From the NCBI RefSeq assembly GCF_018141425.1, contig NZ_CP058561.1, forward strand, positions 310,001-374,000: a DNA stretch of 64,000 nt. Reading direction: 5' to 3'. The number at the start of each line of letters is the position of its first letter. Positions within the stretch are counted from its first letter, which is position 1. Source of the stretch: Vallitalea guaymasensis. Lineage in GTDB: Bacteria; Bacillota; Clostridia; Lachnospirales; Vallitaleaceae. The position numbers were made by a program, and so were the translations under genes. The notes under the pieces are model-generated. The model did not search any database and was not told the DNA's origin. It saw nothing but the letters and a program-made list of their open reading frames with translations. Shown one piece after another: positions 18,231 to 26,595 of this stretch.

Positions 18231-18854
18231 TTAATAATTCTCTTCAAAAAAACGATAAATTTTATCATCTAACATACCATCTTTATTTTCAATATCATAT
18301 ACAAAATCAATATTAGCTGACGTATATACTCTTTGCCTATCATTTTCAATTATAAAATTAACAACTAAAGTTTCCTTTTCATTTTGATTATACAATATAA
18401 GACTGAAACATATGGGTTTTGAGTCTTTCATATGTTGCACACAACTTGTACCAAACAAACTTCTTTTGCATTTATAATCTTTTAAAATTCTCTCTAATTC
18501 TTCTAATTTACTTAGTTCTTTAATGTTATACTGATTTTGTTCTATAGGATAAATCTTATGTAGATTCATGCTGTAAATACTATAATCATCATTAGGTAAT
18601 ACTTCTCTTGGTAAGTAGAAAATACTTATAATTATAGCTGTTACTATGATTAAACCAGAATATAAAAATATCTTTTTCCTACTATAATATTCATTATGTT
18701 TTCCTTGTTTTTTATGCTTATAATAAATACCTTTAATAATATACCTTACAAGGATAATAATAAAAATAATATTTATTATAATTAACAATCCTAAAATTAT
18801 TCTTAGACTATCAACTAATAATTCATTAACCCATATTGGTGCATTTCTAATCAT
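18231..18854 (-). CDS. Uncharacterised membrane protein, two TM helices
   Basis: A protein of about 207 residues. Two hydrophobic helices (about 15-40 and 48-70) are separated by a basic loop KGIYYKHKKQGKHNEYYSRKK. A soluble extracytoplasmic domain of about 130 residues with one cysteine pair (YKCKRSLFGTSC) follows. The second of two closely spaced ATG codons is chosen because GGGAG then has a 7-base spacing. Function unknown. Confidence 0.6.
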   Translation of the reverse strand: MIRNAPIWVNELLVDSLRIILGLLIIINIIFIIILVRYIIKGIYYKHKKQGKHNEYYSRKKIFLYSGLIIVTAIIISIFYLPREVLPNDDYSIYSMNLHKIYPIEQNQYNIKELSKLEELERILKDYKCKRSLFGTSCVQHMKDSKPICFSLILYNQNEKETLVVNFIIENDRQRVYTSANIDFVYDIENKDGMLDDKIYRFFEENY

Positions 18855-18908
18855 CTTCATACTCCCATTTTATTCTTTCATTGAAATGACTATATTAATG
18901 CTATATAA

Positions 18909-19763
18909 CTATTGTTTCAACATCACTCCATTTACATCTGCAAAACATTTCATATAAAAGCTTTCGTCTTCAGAAGGTACTCTATTATATTTATCTGAAA
19001 ATCTTTTTATTGCTTCTTCGTTAGATAAATCTTCTCCTACTATTTCTCCTGCTGTTTTTAGTTGCTTTAATAAATCTGTTATACCCTCTTTATCAAATAT
19101 ATTCTCATGAGATACAATATAATGATCTGCATCACAATCAAGAATTTCATCTATCATTGGAAATAGTTTTTCTTTTGTATAACCATATACACCTTTGTAC
19201 ATGCCACCATAAATACAATCTCCCAAAAACAAAACTTTTTCTTCAGGAATATATATCATAGATGCATCGTTAGTGTGGTCACCCCCGATTGATTTGATTA
19301 TACATGTTAATCCTCCTAGATCTATTTTAATACTATTCTCATATGTAATATCTAACTCACCTATTTCAAAATTATATCTATCAGTAATTTCTTTTTTAAT
19401 GCACTCAATTGTAAAATCAGAAAATCTACCTTCATTAACATGTTCTACTAAAGATACATCGTCCCACTTCAATTTTTTTATTTCTTCTAATTTCTCAATT
19501 GTATTATGATTAGCTATAGTCACTAATCCCATCTCTTTTATTCCAAATATATGATCCCAATGATAATGTGTAATAGCTAAATACTTCAATGGTGGAATAT
19601 CTAGTGCATCTAGCTCAGTTAAAAATTCTTTTGCATGTTTTGGAGAGTTACCTGAGTCAACTACCAAACTATACTTATTCCCACAGATAACTCCTAGAGA
19701 AGGTCTATCTGTGTCCTCTTTATGTGGCATATAATAAATTCTATCTGTTAATTTCTTAATCAT
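18909..19763 (-). CDS. MBL-fold metallo-hydrolase
   Basis: A protein of 284 residues with the metallo-beta-lactamase metal motif THYHWDH (His66, His68, Asp70, His71). Further ligands are in SIGGDHTND and FLGDC, and a late histidine in YIVSHENIF. This set binds two metal ions and hydrolyses esters, lactones or thioesters in related enzymes. There is no signal peptide. Substrate unknown; it may be a stand-alone detoxifying hydrolase like its neighbours. Confidence 0.85.
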   Translation of the reverse strand: MIKKLTDRIYYMPHKEDTDRPSLGVICGNKYSLVVDSGNSPKHAKEFLTELDALDIPPLKYLAITHYHWDHIFGIKEMGLVTIANHNTIEKLEEIKKLKWDDVSLVEHVNEGRFSDFTIECIKKEITDRYNFEIGELDITYENSIKIDLGGLTCIIKSIGGDHTNDASMIYIPEEKVLFLGDCIYGGMYKGVYGYTKEKLFPMIDEILDCDADHYIVSHENIFDKEGITDLLKQLKTAGEIVGEDLSNEEAIKRFSDKYNRVPSEDESFYMKCFADVNGVMLKQ

Positions 19764-19848
19764 ATTTATAGCTTCCTTTCTCTTAAAAAGTATTAAAATA
19801 ACTATTTAATCACCTAATTTAATAGTAATTAAAATCTGCGATACTCTA

Positions 19849-20451
19849 TCATTTCCACTTATTATAAAAAAACATATCCTCTCTACTTTCTTTACTTTTA
19901 GGCGTTGTCTTTTCATCTGGATATCCAATAGGTACTAAAAGTTGACATGTTATATGCTCTGGTAATCCTAATATTTTATTAATCTTCTCTATATCAATAA
20001 AATCTACTAGACACCCACGTAAGTCATGGGAAACAGCAGTAAGAATCATATGCTGAGCAGCTATGTAAACTGGTGTACTCTGTACTAAGGTTTTACAGGC
20101 TTTACGATTATTATGTTCTCTTAAAAAATCAACTATCTCTTTACTATATCTAAGTTTATTCCCAATAACACCATAATCGTCATCTTTTTGTTCACCAATA
20201 TCCCAACTAATATCACAACAGCAAACAAAGATAACCGGTGCTTCTGCAACCCACTCAGCGAATAACGTTGCATTTGCAATTTCATTCTTTACTTTGTCAT
20301 CTGTAATTACTCCAATATAATAATTACAAGTATCTGTCTCAGGTGCAAGTCTTGCACTTTCTAAAATGTCGTTAATAATACTATCCCTTATTTCAATATC
20401 TTGAAACTTTCTAGCCGACCTTCTTTTTCTCATAACCTCTCTTAATTCCAT
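19849..20451 (-). CDS. Nitroreductase family protein
   Basis: An FMN-dependent oxidoreductase-like protein of 200 residues. It starts MELREVMRKRRSARKF, the phosphate-binding arginine pattern of the family. Later come SARLAPETDTCNYYIGVI and the C-terminal LGLPEHITCQLLVPIGYPDEK. Such enzymes reduce nitro groups, quinones or flavins with NAD(P)H. Unlike many relatives it carries four extra cysteines in the middle (VCCCD, KACK). Good AGGGAGG site. Confidence 0.85.
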   Translation of the reverse strand: MELREVMRKRRSARKFQDIEIRDSIINDILESARLAPETDTCNYYIGVITDDKVKNEIANATLFAEWVAEAPVIFVCCCDISWDIGEQKDDDYGVIGNKLRYSKEIVDFLREHNNRKACKTLVQSTPVYIAAQHMILTAVSHDLRGCLVDFIDIEKINKILGLPEHITCQLLVPIGYPDEKTTPKSKESREDMFFYNKWK

Positions 20452-20484
20452 ATAATCCTCCCTTATATTTTTTTATTTATAATG

Positions 20485-21504
20485 CTATATGTCTAGACTT
20501 TTCTTCTGTTTTTCTGTCAATGGAATACCTAATTGAATTTGCTTTCTTATGTTTTTATCTAAGGATTTTCCTCTTACAAGTCTTTTATCACATATATTTG
20601 TTCCCTCTACAATGTATTTGGCAGTTTCTTTTCTCTGGTTAAGAGACATTCTGCTACACCAAAATTCATATTGGGATTTATTAAGTTTTTTACTGGCAAT
20701 CTCAATATATTTGATATCCTCTGTTTTCTTGCCTTTTTTGATATCTCTGATTTCTTTATCTGTGAATGGTAAGTTTAACTCAACTTTTCTTAACGCTATA
20801 TTAGATAATTCTACTCCCTTAAGTTCATCCATATTATATATTTTTTTACCATCCATTAGTGATATAATTAGTGGTTGTTTATCTTCGTAATTCAATTTAT
20901 TCAAAAATTCTAGTTGTTCTTTGGTTAATTCTTGCATTACATTATGTACTTTTTTATGATAATTCTTTTTATTATTATCTTTACCTATAACCTTAAAAAC
21001 TTTTTCCAATTGTTTATCGGTTAATGGTAGACCAATCAATAATTGTTGTCTAATCATATTGGGTATCTCATCGTAATCCAACAAATACAGTTGTCTATCA
21101 ATTTCTGATTCGTTTAACTTTCTTATTATTTCATCAACCATACTGTTTAGTTCTTCTTTTTTCAGTAATACTCTGTTCACTAATTTACTATCTATACCGG
21201 TATACTTTTTAACACATTCGCAACCAAGATTATAAGTTATATCTAGTATTCTGTGTTTAATTACATATTGATATCTTAATGAACGTCCACATACACATTT
21301 ATATGGTCTAGTATTTTCTTCTGCCACTTTAATGTCAACTAAAATCCATTCGTTGATTTTATCTTCTATCTGTTGATTATCTTCTTCCCCATTAAGTACT
21401 ATGCCCTTTAGATTTATCAGCTTTTCTTCCCATATGTCTTTAGCTGATTTTTTTATGTATTTATCTATAAACTCCTTTTGTTTGCTAGACAATTCTATTT
21501 GCAA
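20485..21504 (-). CDS. Uncharacterised protein with cysteine motifs
   Basis: A protein of 339 residues that I do not recognise. Around residues 69-97 it has CVCGRSLRYQY and LGCECVKKYTG, a possible four-cysteine metal site. The rest is helical and lysine-rich, with repeated short segments of the form IPLTEKQ, LPLTDKQ and LPFTDKE, suggesting an internally repeated unit. The start codon is TTG with GGGGGAG 6 bases before it. The upstream lipoprotein gene ends one base before, so the two are likely cotranscribed. Confidence 0.55.
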   Translation of the reverse strand: MQIELSSKQKEFIDKYIKKSAKDIWEEKLINLKGIVLNGEEDNQQIEDKINEWILVDIKVAEENTRPYKCVCGRSLRYQYVIKHRILDITYNLGCECVKKYTGIDSKLVNRVLLKKEELNSMVDEIIRKLNESEIDRQLYLLDYDEIPNMIRQQLLIGLPLTDKQLEKVFKVIGKDNNKKNYHKKVHNVMQELTKEQLEFLNKLNYEDKQPLIISLMDGKKIYNMDELKGVELSNIALRKVELNLPFTDKEIRDIKKGKKTEDIKYIEIASKKLNKSQYEFWCSRMSLNQRKETAKYIVEGTNICDKRLVRGKSLDKNIRKQIQLGIPLTEKQKKSLDI

Positions 21505-21505
21505 A

Positions 21506-22141
21506 TTATTCTCCCCCTGTTAACGGATTTATTGTTTTTATAAATGAAATTGGTTCTCCGTTATGGTATAGATATTCTAGTTCATCGTATAATTGAATAG
21601 TATTATCTTCTCCTTGGCTAGCTGAGGATTTGTCAATCTTGAATACTTTCCATATTCCATCTATTTGTTTAAATGAGTATCTGAAATTTGTATATAATAC
21701 CATATTTTTTTCATTATTGGTGACTTTTTCAGCTAAAGTATATACGTATTTAATATCCTCTTTCTCATCATAATACACATCTGAAATCTGTACTTCTACC
21801 TTTAATTCATCTATGTCATAAAGCCATAGAACTGATTTCTTCATTTTTGCTCTGTATTCTTTTATTTGATCAATATCTAAACCAATCAAATCTTTTCCTT
21901 TATATTTTTCGTCATTATGACCGAATATTACTTCATCATCTTTATTTATACTAGATTCATCAAGCACACCTTCAATATTATTTTTATATTGGTCATATGT
22001 GATGTTAAAATACCATAACTGATAATTATTATTCTCTAACTTAACGATTTTTTCTACTTCTTCTGGCAAATTATTAGGTTTATTACATCCAGTTATACCT
22101 ATTAGAATTACTAAAATTACTATATATAATTTTTTATACAT
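21506..22141 (-). CDS. Predicted lipoprotein of unknown function
   Basis: A protein of 211 residues with a type II signal peptide. Hydrophobic residues 5-16 lead to the lipobox GITGC, with the lipidated Cys at position 19. The mature part is acidic and contains a region similar in shape to NTF2-like domains (ILYTNFRYSFKQIDGIWKVFKID), which is only an inference. The gene sits one base from the following TTG-start gene. Confidence 0.65.
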   Translation of the reverse strand: MYKKLYIVILVILIGITGCNKPNNLPEEVEKIVKLENNNYQLWYFNITYDQYKNNIEGVLDESSINKDDEVIFGHNDEKYKGKDLIGLDIDQIKEYRAKMKKSVLWLYDIDELKVEVQISDVYYDEKEDIKYVYTLAEKVTNNEKNMVLYTNFRYSFKQIDGIWKVFKIDKSSASQGEDNTIQLYDELEYLYHNGEPISFIKTINPLTGGE

Positions 22142-22231
22142 GCTTTCTCCTTTATCTTAATTAGTTTTATTATTTCTTTACAATATTATCTCTTTTAATT
22201 GTTAAAGTTGGTTATACCAATATAATCATCA

Positions 22232-22936
22232 CTACATTTTACTGTCATTGAAAATTTCATCTAACATATTCAAACCATTTTTATGAGTTTTATCAACTTC
22301 ATCAAATAAATTATTATATATATGTATACTATCTTTTATTCTATCTTTTATTCTATCCTCAGCAATTATTTTTGCTTTGTTAGTATAAAAGTTATTATTA
22401 ACCTTTTTAATACTCTGATGATACTCGTTAAAAAATGAATTTTTCCCATCATTATCACCAGATAGAACTTGTCCATTATCATCTAAAGAATATAAAGGTT
22501 GGGCTACTATTCCACTATAAGCTATTAATCTAGAAATACCTATATATCCAATAATGTCTAATTTATCAGCATCATAGAGTAACTTAGCTTCTATACTACA
22601 AGTTTTATTATCTATTCTATGACTATGTTTTGCAATACAATCTTTCACATGATTAGCTTTATCTTCACTCCAACCTATGGTAATCAAATATTTATAAGCC
22701 ATCGCAGCTCCTACAGCAGCATGATTCTTGCTTGATTCTTCCTCTTGGGCATCTCTACCGATATCATGTAATAAAGCTGATGCAATCAAAACTTCCTTAT
22801 CTACTTCATAGTCCTTACTTAATTCTAATGCATTATATAATACACGGTAGATATGTTGATAACCATGAGCACAATCATTGTTATTCATACATGAAAGCAT
22901 ATAGCTTTCTACTTCTTTATACACTATTTTATCCAT
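22232..22936 (-). CDS. HD-domain phosphohydrolase
   Basis: A protein of 234 residues. Metal ligands are visible as His24 and His28 in HGYQHIYRV, the HD pair His57-Asp58 in ALLHDIGRD, and a late Asp in LLYDADKLDIIG. This matches the HD superfamily (YedJ-like/HDIG-type) of metal-dependent phosphohydrolases that act on nucleotides. It stands alone with a GGGAGG site. Substrate unknown. Confidence 0.85.
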   Translation of the reverse strand: MDKIVYKEVESYMLSCMNNNDCAHGYQHIYRVLYNALELSKDYEVDKEVLIASALLHDIGRDAQEEESSKNHAAVGAAMAYKYLITIGWSEDKANHVKDCIAKHSHRIDNKTCSIEAKLLYDADKLDIIGYIGISRLIAYSGIVAQPLYSLDDNGQVLSGDNDGKNSFFNEYHQSIKKVNNNFYTNKAKIIAEDRIKDRIKDSIHIYNNLFDEVDKTHKNGLNMLDEIFNDSKM

Positions 22937-22971
22937 TAAATCCTCCCATATTTAAATAGAAATTATCATAA

Positions 22972-23487
22972 TTATATCTTATACTGTAATAAGTTTCTTT
23001 GATCATCCGTATCAAAAATAGATTTTATATATTTGCCTTTGAATTTTTCAATAATTTTTCTGGAGCCTATGTTATTTTCATTACATGTTATTATTACTTC
23101 CTCTAATCCAAGTTTCCTAGCTTCAACTAAACCTAGTTCAAGTAATTTGCTACCATAACCTTTGTTTCTATGTGTAGATTTTATTTCGTAACCGATATGA
23201 CCTATCATTTGCAAAAATTCGCTGTCAACACTATGCCTAATTCTTATTACTCCAATTACTTCTCCAACATCATCTACAAGCCAAAAGCTGCTACATGGTA
23301 TCCATCCTTCTGGTATATTAATCCCCTTGCTAGAATCAAGAAGGTCTTTGATAAACTCGTTAAAATCTTCTTCAGCCTTAGTATAAAGCTCATATGACTC
23401 ATAACCTGTTTCTTTCACGTCTTCAATAAATTCTAGAAATGAATCCCTATATAATATACTTGGTTCAACTAATTTAACCTCTTGCAT
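22972..23487 (-). CDS. GNAT family N-acetyltransferase
   Basis: A protein of 171 residues with the acetyl-CoA binding core: strand EVIGVIRIRH, then GHIGYEIKSTHRNKGYGSKLLELGL (motif A, RNKGYG) and VIITCNENNIGSRKIIEKF. This is the usual full GNAT fold. The acceptor, such as an amino sugar, antibiotic or protein N-terminus, cannot be inferred. It is 35 bases downstream of the HD gene. Confidence 0.87.
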   Translation of the reverse strand: MQEVKLVEPSILYRDSFLEFIEDVKETGYESYELYTKAEEDFNEFIKDLLDSSKGINIPEGWIPCSSFWLVDDVGEVIGVIRIRHSVDSEFLQMIGHIGYEIKSTHRNKGYGSKLLELGLVEARKLGLEEVIITCNENNIGSRKIIEKFKGKYIKSIFDTDDQRNLLQYKI

Positions 23488-23506
23488 AACCTTACCTCCA
23501 AATATT

Positions 23507-24376
23507 CTATCCTGCTGTTGGCAATCCCATTATTATTCTTGTTATTAGCCCATTATCATCTATCAACATAACCATTCCTAAACAAAGACCTGTATCCATT
23601 GTTCCTGAAAAATATAAACCACTTTCTTGTTTAAAACTATCTTCATCATCCCTTAAAACCTCTATTACTTGATTCATACTATAAGCTTTCTTATCTCTAC
23701 TATCAATAATCTCATTGTTATAATGTTTTGCTATCTTATCTGCTGAATCACCTACTTTAACTTCTAGGGACAAAAAATAACTTTTGTTCAAAACATACTT
23801 ATTACCAGTTATATCTACTCTAGTAACCCTATCATCATCCGTAATATAAAATGGGTCTTCAGCATCGCCGCAACATGTAATAACGAATTCAATATCATCA
23901 TATAAAACTAGAGCAAAGTAACCGTGTAGATATGCTCCTGATTCATCTATAATATTTTTTATTTCTTTTGGTTCTCCAAAATTCTTTATAATATTCCTAT
24001 ATGTAGTGAATGTTTCTTTACCTTCAACAATAGTATCTAAATAACTTAAATCTTCTTGGTATAGTTGGTATTGTTGATAATGATTATGCTGGTATTCTTC
24101 ATCATCTTTATCTTCTTGTTCTCGTTCTTGTATTTCTTGTTCTTGTATTTCTTGTTCTTCTTTTTCTTCTAAATCATTTAGTACAATATCATTATTCTTA
24201 ATGATTTTATTTAGTTCATCAATCTTATCTTTCAATTCTGCATTTTCACTTTTGACCTCAATCAGCTGATTATTTATCTCTTCTGTTTGTTTTATTAAAT
24301 CTTCATTGCTAGTGCAGCTACATAATAATACAGCTGTAACACCTGTTATCAGAAATATTTTAATTTTATTATTCAT
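23507..24376 (-). CDS. Predicted lipoprotein with coiled coil and Glu/Gln-rich linker
   Basis: A protein of 289 residues. A signal segment ends LLCSC (lipidated Cys about position 21). A coiled coil follows (about 28-75: LIKQTEEINNQLIEVKSENAE), then a low-complexity run of EQEIQE repeats and His/Gln/Tyr-rich sequence to about residue 110. A globular C-terminal domain of about 180 residues completes it. The repeats suggest a flexible spacer from the membrane to the domain. Function unknown. Confidence 0.65.
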   Translation of the reverse strand: MNNKIKIFLITGVTAVLLCSCTSNEDLIKQTEEINNQLIEVKSENAELKDKIDELNKIIKNNDIVLNDLEEKEEQEIQEQEIQEREQEDKDDEEYQHNHYQQYQLYQEDLSYLDTIVEGKETFTTYRNIIKNFGEPKEIKNIIDESGAYLHGYFALVLYDDIEFVITCCGDAEDPFYITDDDRVTRVDITGNKYVLNKSYFLSLEVKVGDSADKIAKHYNNEIIDSRDKKAYSMNQVIEVLRDDEDSFKQESGLYFSGTMDTGLCLGMVMLIDDNGLITRIIMGLPTAG

Positions 24377-24597
24377 TATTTCTCACCTCATGGATTTTTG
24401 ATATAATCAATACTGCCTAGTTACATACTTGTAAATTTCATTAAATACATTAATTGCAAAGTCTCACGTTAATGTACCATATAATACCAATGCCAAATTT
24501 ACGGTTTGCCAAAATAACATTTAAATAAATTATATATATCAGTTGAAATTTTGTCAATTAACATTAAATTTTCACAAAAATAATATTTGTTAACACT

Positions 24598-24634
24598 AAA
24601 AAATCCCTTAAGCCAATAACTTCAGGGATTTTTT
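24598..24634. terminator. Intrinsic terminator after the glycan operon
   Basis: AAAAAATCCCT pairs with AGGGATTTTTT around a 15-base loop, with U-runs on both strands. It lies 39 bases past the stop of the predicted glycosidase gene. The remaining 24377-24597 holds no recognisable gene or motif. Confidence 0.8.
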
Positions 24635-24672
24635 ATACTAAATATCTATACTTATTTTATACTTAAGAAATA

Positions 24673-26562
24673 TTACTTTTCTCCTATTGAATATGTATCA
24701 TTTTCAAAATCTACTTCTACCATCGTTCCATCTGAGAACACTGACCTTTGTTTTGTCAATGACCCATCAATAAACTCATGTCTAACCATTTCTTTTTTAG
24801 CTATTTTTTCGTGAAGCTTACACACAATCTTATTCTTTTCAATCTGGGCAGTATCAGCTTCAATATCAAGATAACCTGTTCCACCATTAAGTAATGCATA
24901 TAAAAATCCATCTTGTGATGTTGGCAGCCCCCAACCGCCTTTTTTAAGCGCCCAAGGAACCACTAAACATTCATGATAAACTAACGTATACAGTGGCACT
25001 GGAATTCCTATTGCATCTCCCGTATAATCCCAACCATCAAGAGGCACAGTCAATGCCATAGGTGAATGATGAACCAAATCCATATTTGGTAAAGCCCAAT
25101 CAACACACTCTTCTGAACTAATTAAGATTTTTTCTGAGCTTACATAATTAAAACATTCTCTTCTCTTTTCCATACACTGTTTTCTGCTCATTCTGTGCTC
25201 TTGATGGTAACATTCATCTAGTGTCACAACAGAAAAAACATCTAGATAGGCTCCATTTAGTTCAATACCATTCTTTTTTTGTGTCTCAAAGTTCCTCTTC
25301 ACATAATAAGGTGCTAACTGAGTACATAAGAAAGTCTGATTTCCTCCAGCCCATTCAGCCTCTACAGTTATATTATTATCACTATTATGAATAGCATGTT
25401 CCTTATTATAGGTTTCAGCATCAAGGTAATAATCTCTATATTGATCATGTATAGCAAAAATATAATTCAATTCCTTACATGTATCAGATATGTATTTCAT
25501 TCCTTGCCAACCACCTGCTTGCTTGCAAGGAGGAAAAACATCAGGATGAAGGTTATCATAACCTCTCTTCCCCCATCCATCAAGATGAAGATATGCTTTT
25601 TCTACACCCTTTTCCTTTAGCTCTTTTAGTTGGTTGACTCTTTCATTAAAAGATACCAATACATCATTATTCTCAGGATGCTCCCTATCATAAATATCAC
25701 TTGATGGCTCAGTGTGATTATAAATAAAAGAATGAATAACAGGCGAACCTATAAGTTGGTTAATATTAGGATTTTGGATTGCCTTCTCTTCTAGGGTAAC
25801 TATACCTTTTTGCTGTTTGACATATTTTTTATATACTTTACATAGTCGGTTATAATCACATTCATCCATAAATGAGTATTTTATCTTTCTATTATAACCA
25901 ATTTCTCCAAGCGAAGGATACCAAACAGAAGCTATATTAGTTTCGCCTCCAGCTGGATGAACTAACTCATAGCCCCCATCCCAAGGAGTTTCTGCAATGG
26001 CTATATAACCGTTATTATCTTCAACCTGTCCCCACCATGGCATATATGCACCTCTTGTATAGTATCTACCGTTCTCCATTGGATGTACTTCTTTTGCCCA
26101 ATTATTAGGGATAATACACCCTAACATCATAGGTATTACTGTATAATTATTTTTTTCCTTCTTCTTAAAATCAAATGGTCCTGGCCAAACTATTTTTTCA
26201 ATAATGCCTTGAACCTCATTAATTGGAATTAATTCAAAATGAATATCTTCGTAGATATTATCAATCCAGATAGATATCTCAAAACAAAGTTCTATTTCTT
26301 CTTTTCCTATCTTAAAATTTGATAATAGACATTTGATTCCTCTTCCGATACCTGTTTCAAATGACTTATGTGTTATTGATTCAGCATTCTCAAAATATAA
26401 TCTATGTATTTCATCATTATAGCTGATATCAACATATGGCTTGAAATCTTTTTTTTGACACCATACTTTGTTTGGAGTTTCCACATTAAAACTAAAATCA
26501 TTTTTATTATATACCACTTTTATATTTTCTGTATTGTTTATTATTGTTTGTTGTTCTACCAC
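24673..26562 (-). CDS. Predicted glycoside hydrolase-like protein (TIM barrel, possibly DUF5696-related)
   Basis: A protein of 629 residues with a beta-rich N-terminal half (about 1-240) and then a TIM-barrel-like region (about 270-560). The barrel has AYLHLDGWGKRGYDNLHP, FAIHDQYRDYYLD, NGAYLDVFSVVTLDECYH and KILISSEECVDW; Asp and Glu in the last two are candidate catalytic residues. No signal peptide, so it acts on internalised oligosaccharides. The start is GTG with GGAGGAATTTAA before it. It lies 33 bases from the DUF5107-TPR gene, hence the same operon. The family name is a best guess. Confidence 0.55.
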   Translation of the reverse strand: MVEQQTIINNTENIKVVYNKNDFSFNVETPNKVWCQKKDFKPYVDISYNDEIHRLYFENAESITHKSFETGIGRGIKCLLSNFKIGKEEIELCFEISIWIDNIYEDIHFELIPINEVQGIIEKIVWPGPFDFKKKEKNNYTVIPMMLGCIIPNNWAKEVHPMENGRYYTRGAYMPWWGQVEDNNGYIAIAETPWDGGYELVHPAGGETNIASVWYPSLGEIGYNRKIKYSFMDECDYNRLCKVYKKYVKQQKGIVTLEEKAIQNPNINQLIGSPVIHSFIYNHTEPSSDIYDREHPENNDVLVSFNERVNQLKELKEKGVEKAYLHLDGWGKRGYDNLHPDVFPPCKQAGGWQGMKYISDTCKELNYIFAIHDQYRDYYLDAETYNKEHAIHNSDNNITVEAEWAGGNQTFLCTQLAPYYVKRNFETQKKNGIELNGAYLDVFSVVTLDECYHQEHRMSRKQCMEKRRECFNYVSSEKILISSEECVDWALPNMDLVHHSPMALTVPLDGWDYTGDAIGIPVPLYTLVYHECLVVPWALKKGGWGLPTSQDGFLYALLNGGTGYLDIEADTAQIEKNKIVCKLHEKIAKKEMVRHEFIDGSLTKQRSVFSDGTMVEVDFENDTYSIGEK

Positions 26563-26595
26563 TTAAATTCCTCCATATCTTATATTATTCTATAA

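Noticed and set aside
24061-24180. Short repeats as a possible CRISPR-like or microsatellite locus
   Set aside because: They are codons for an EQEIQE-type low-complexity linker in a lipoprotein gene.
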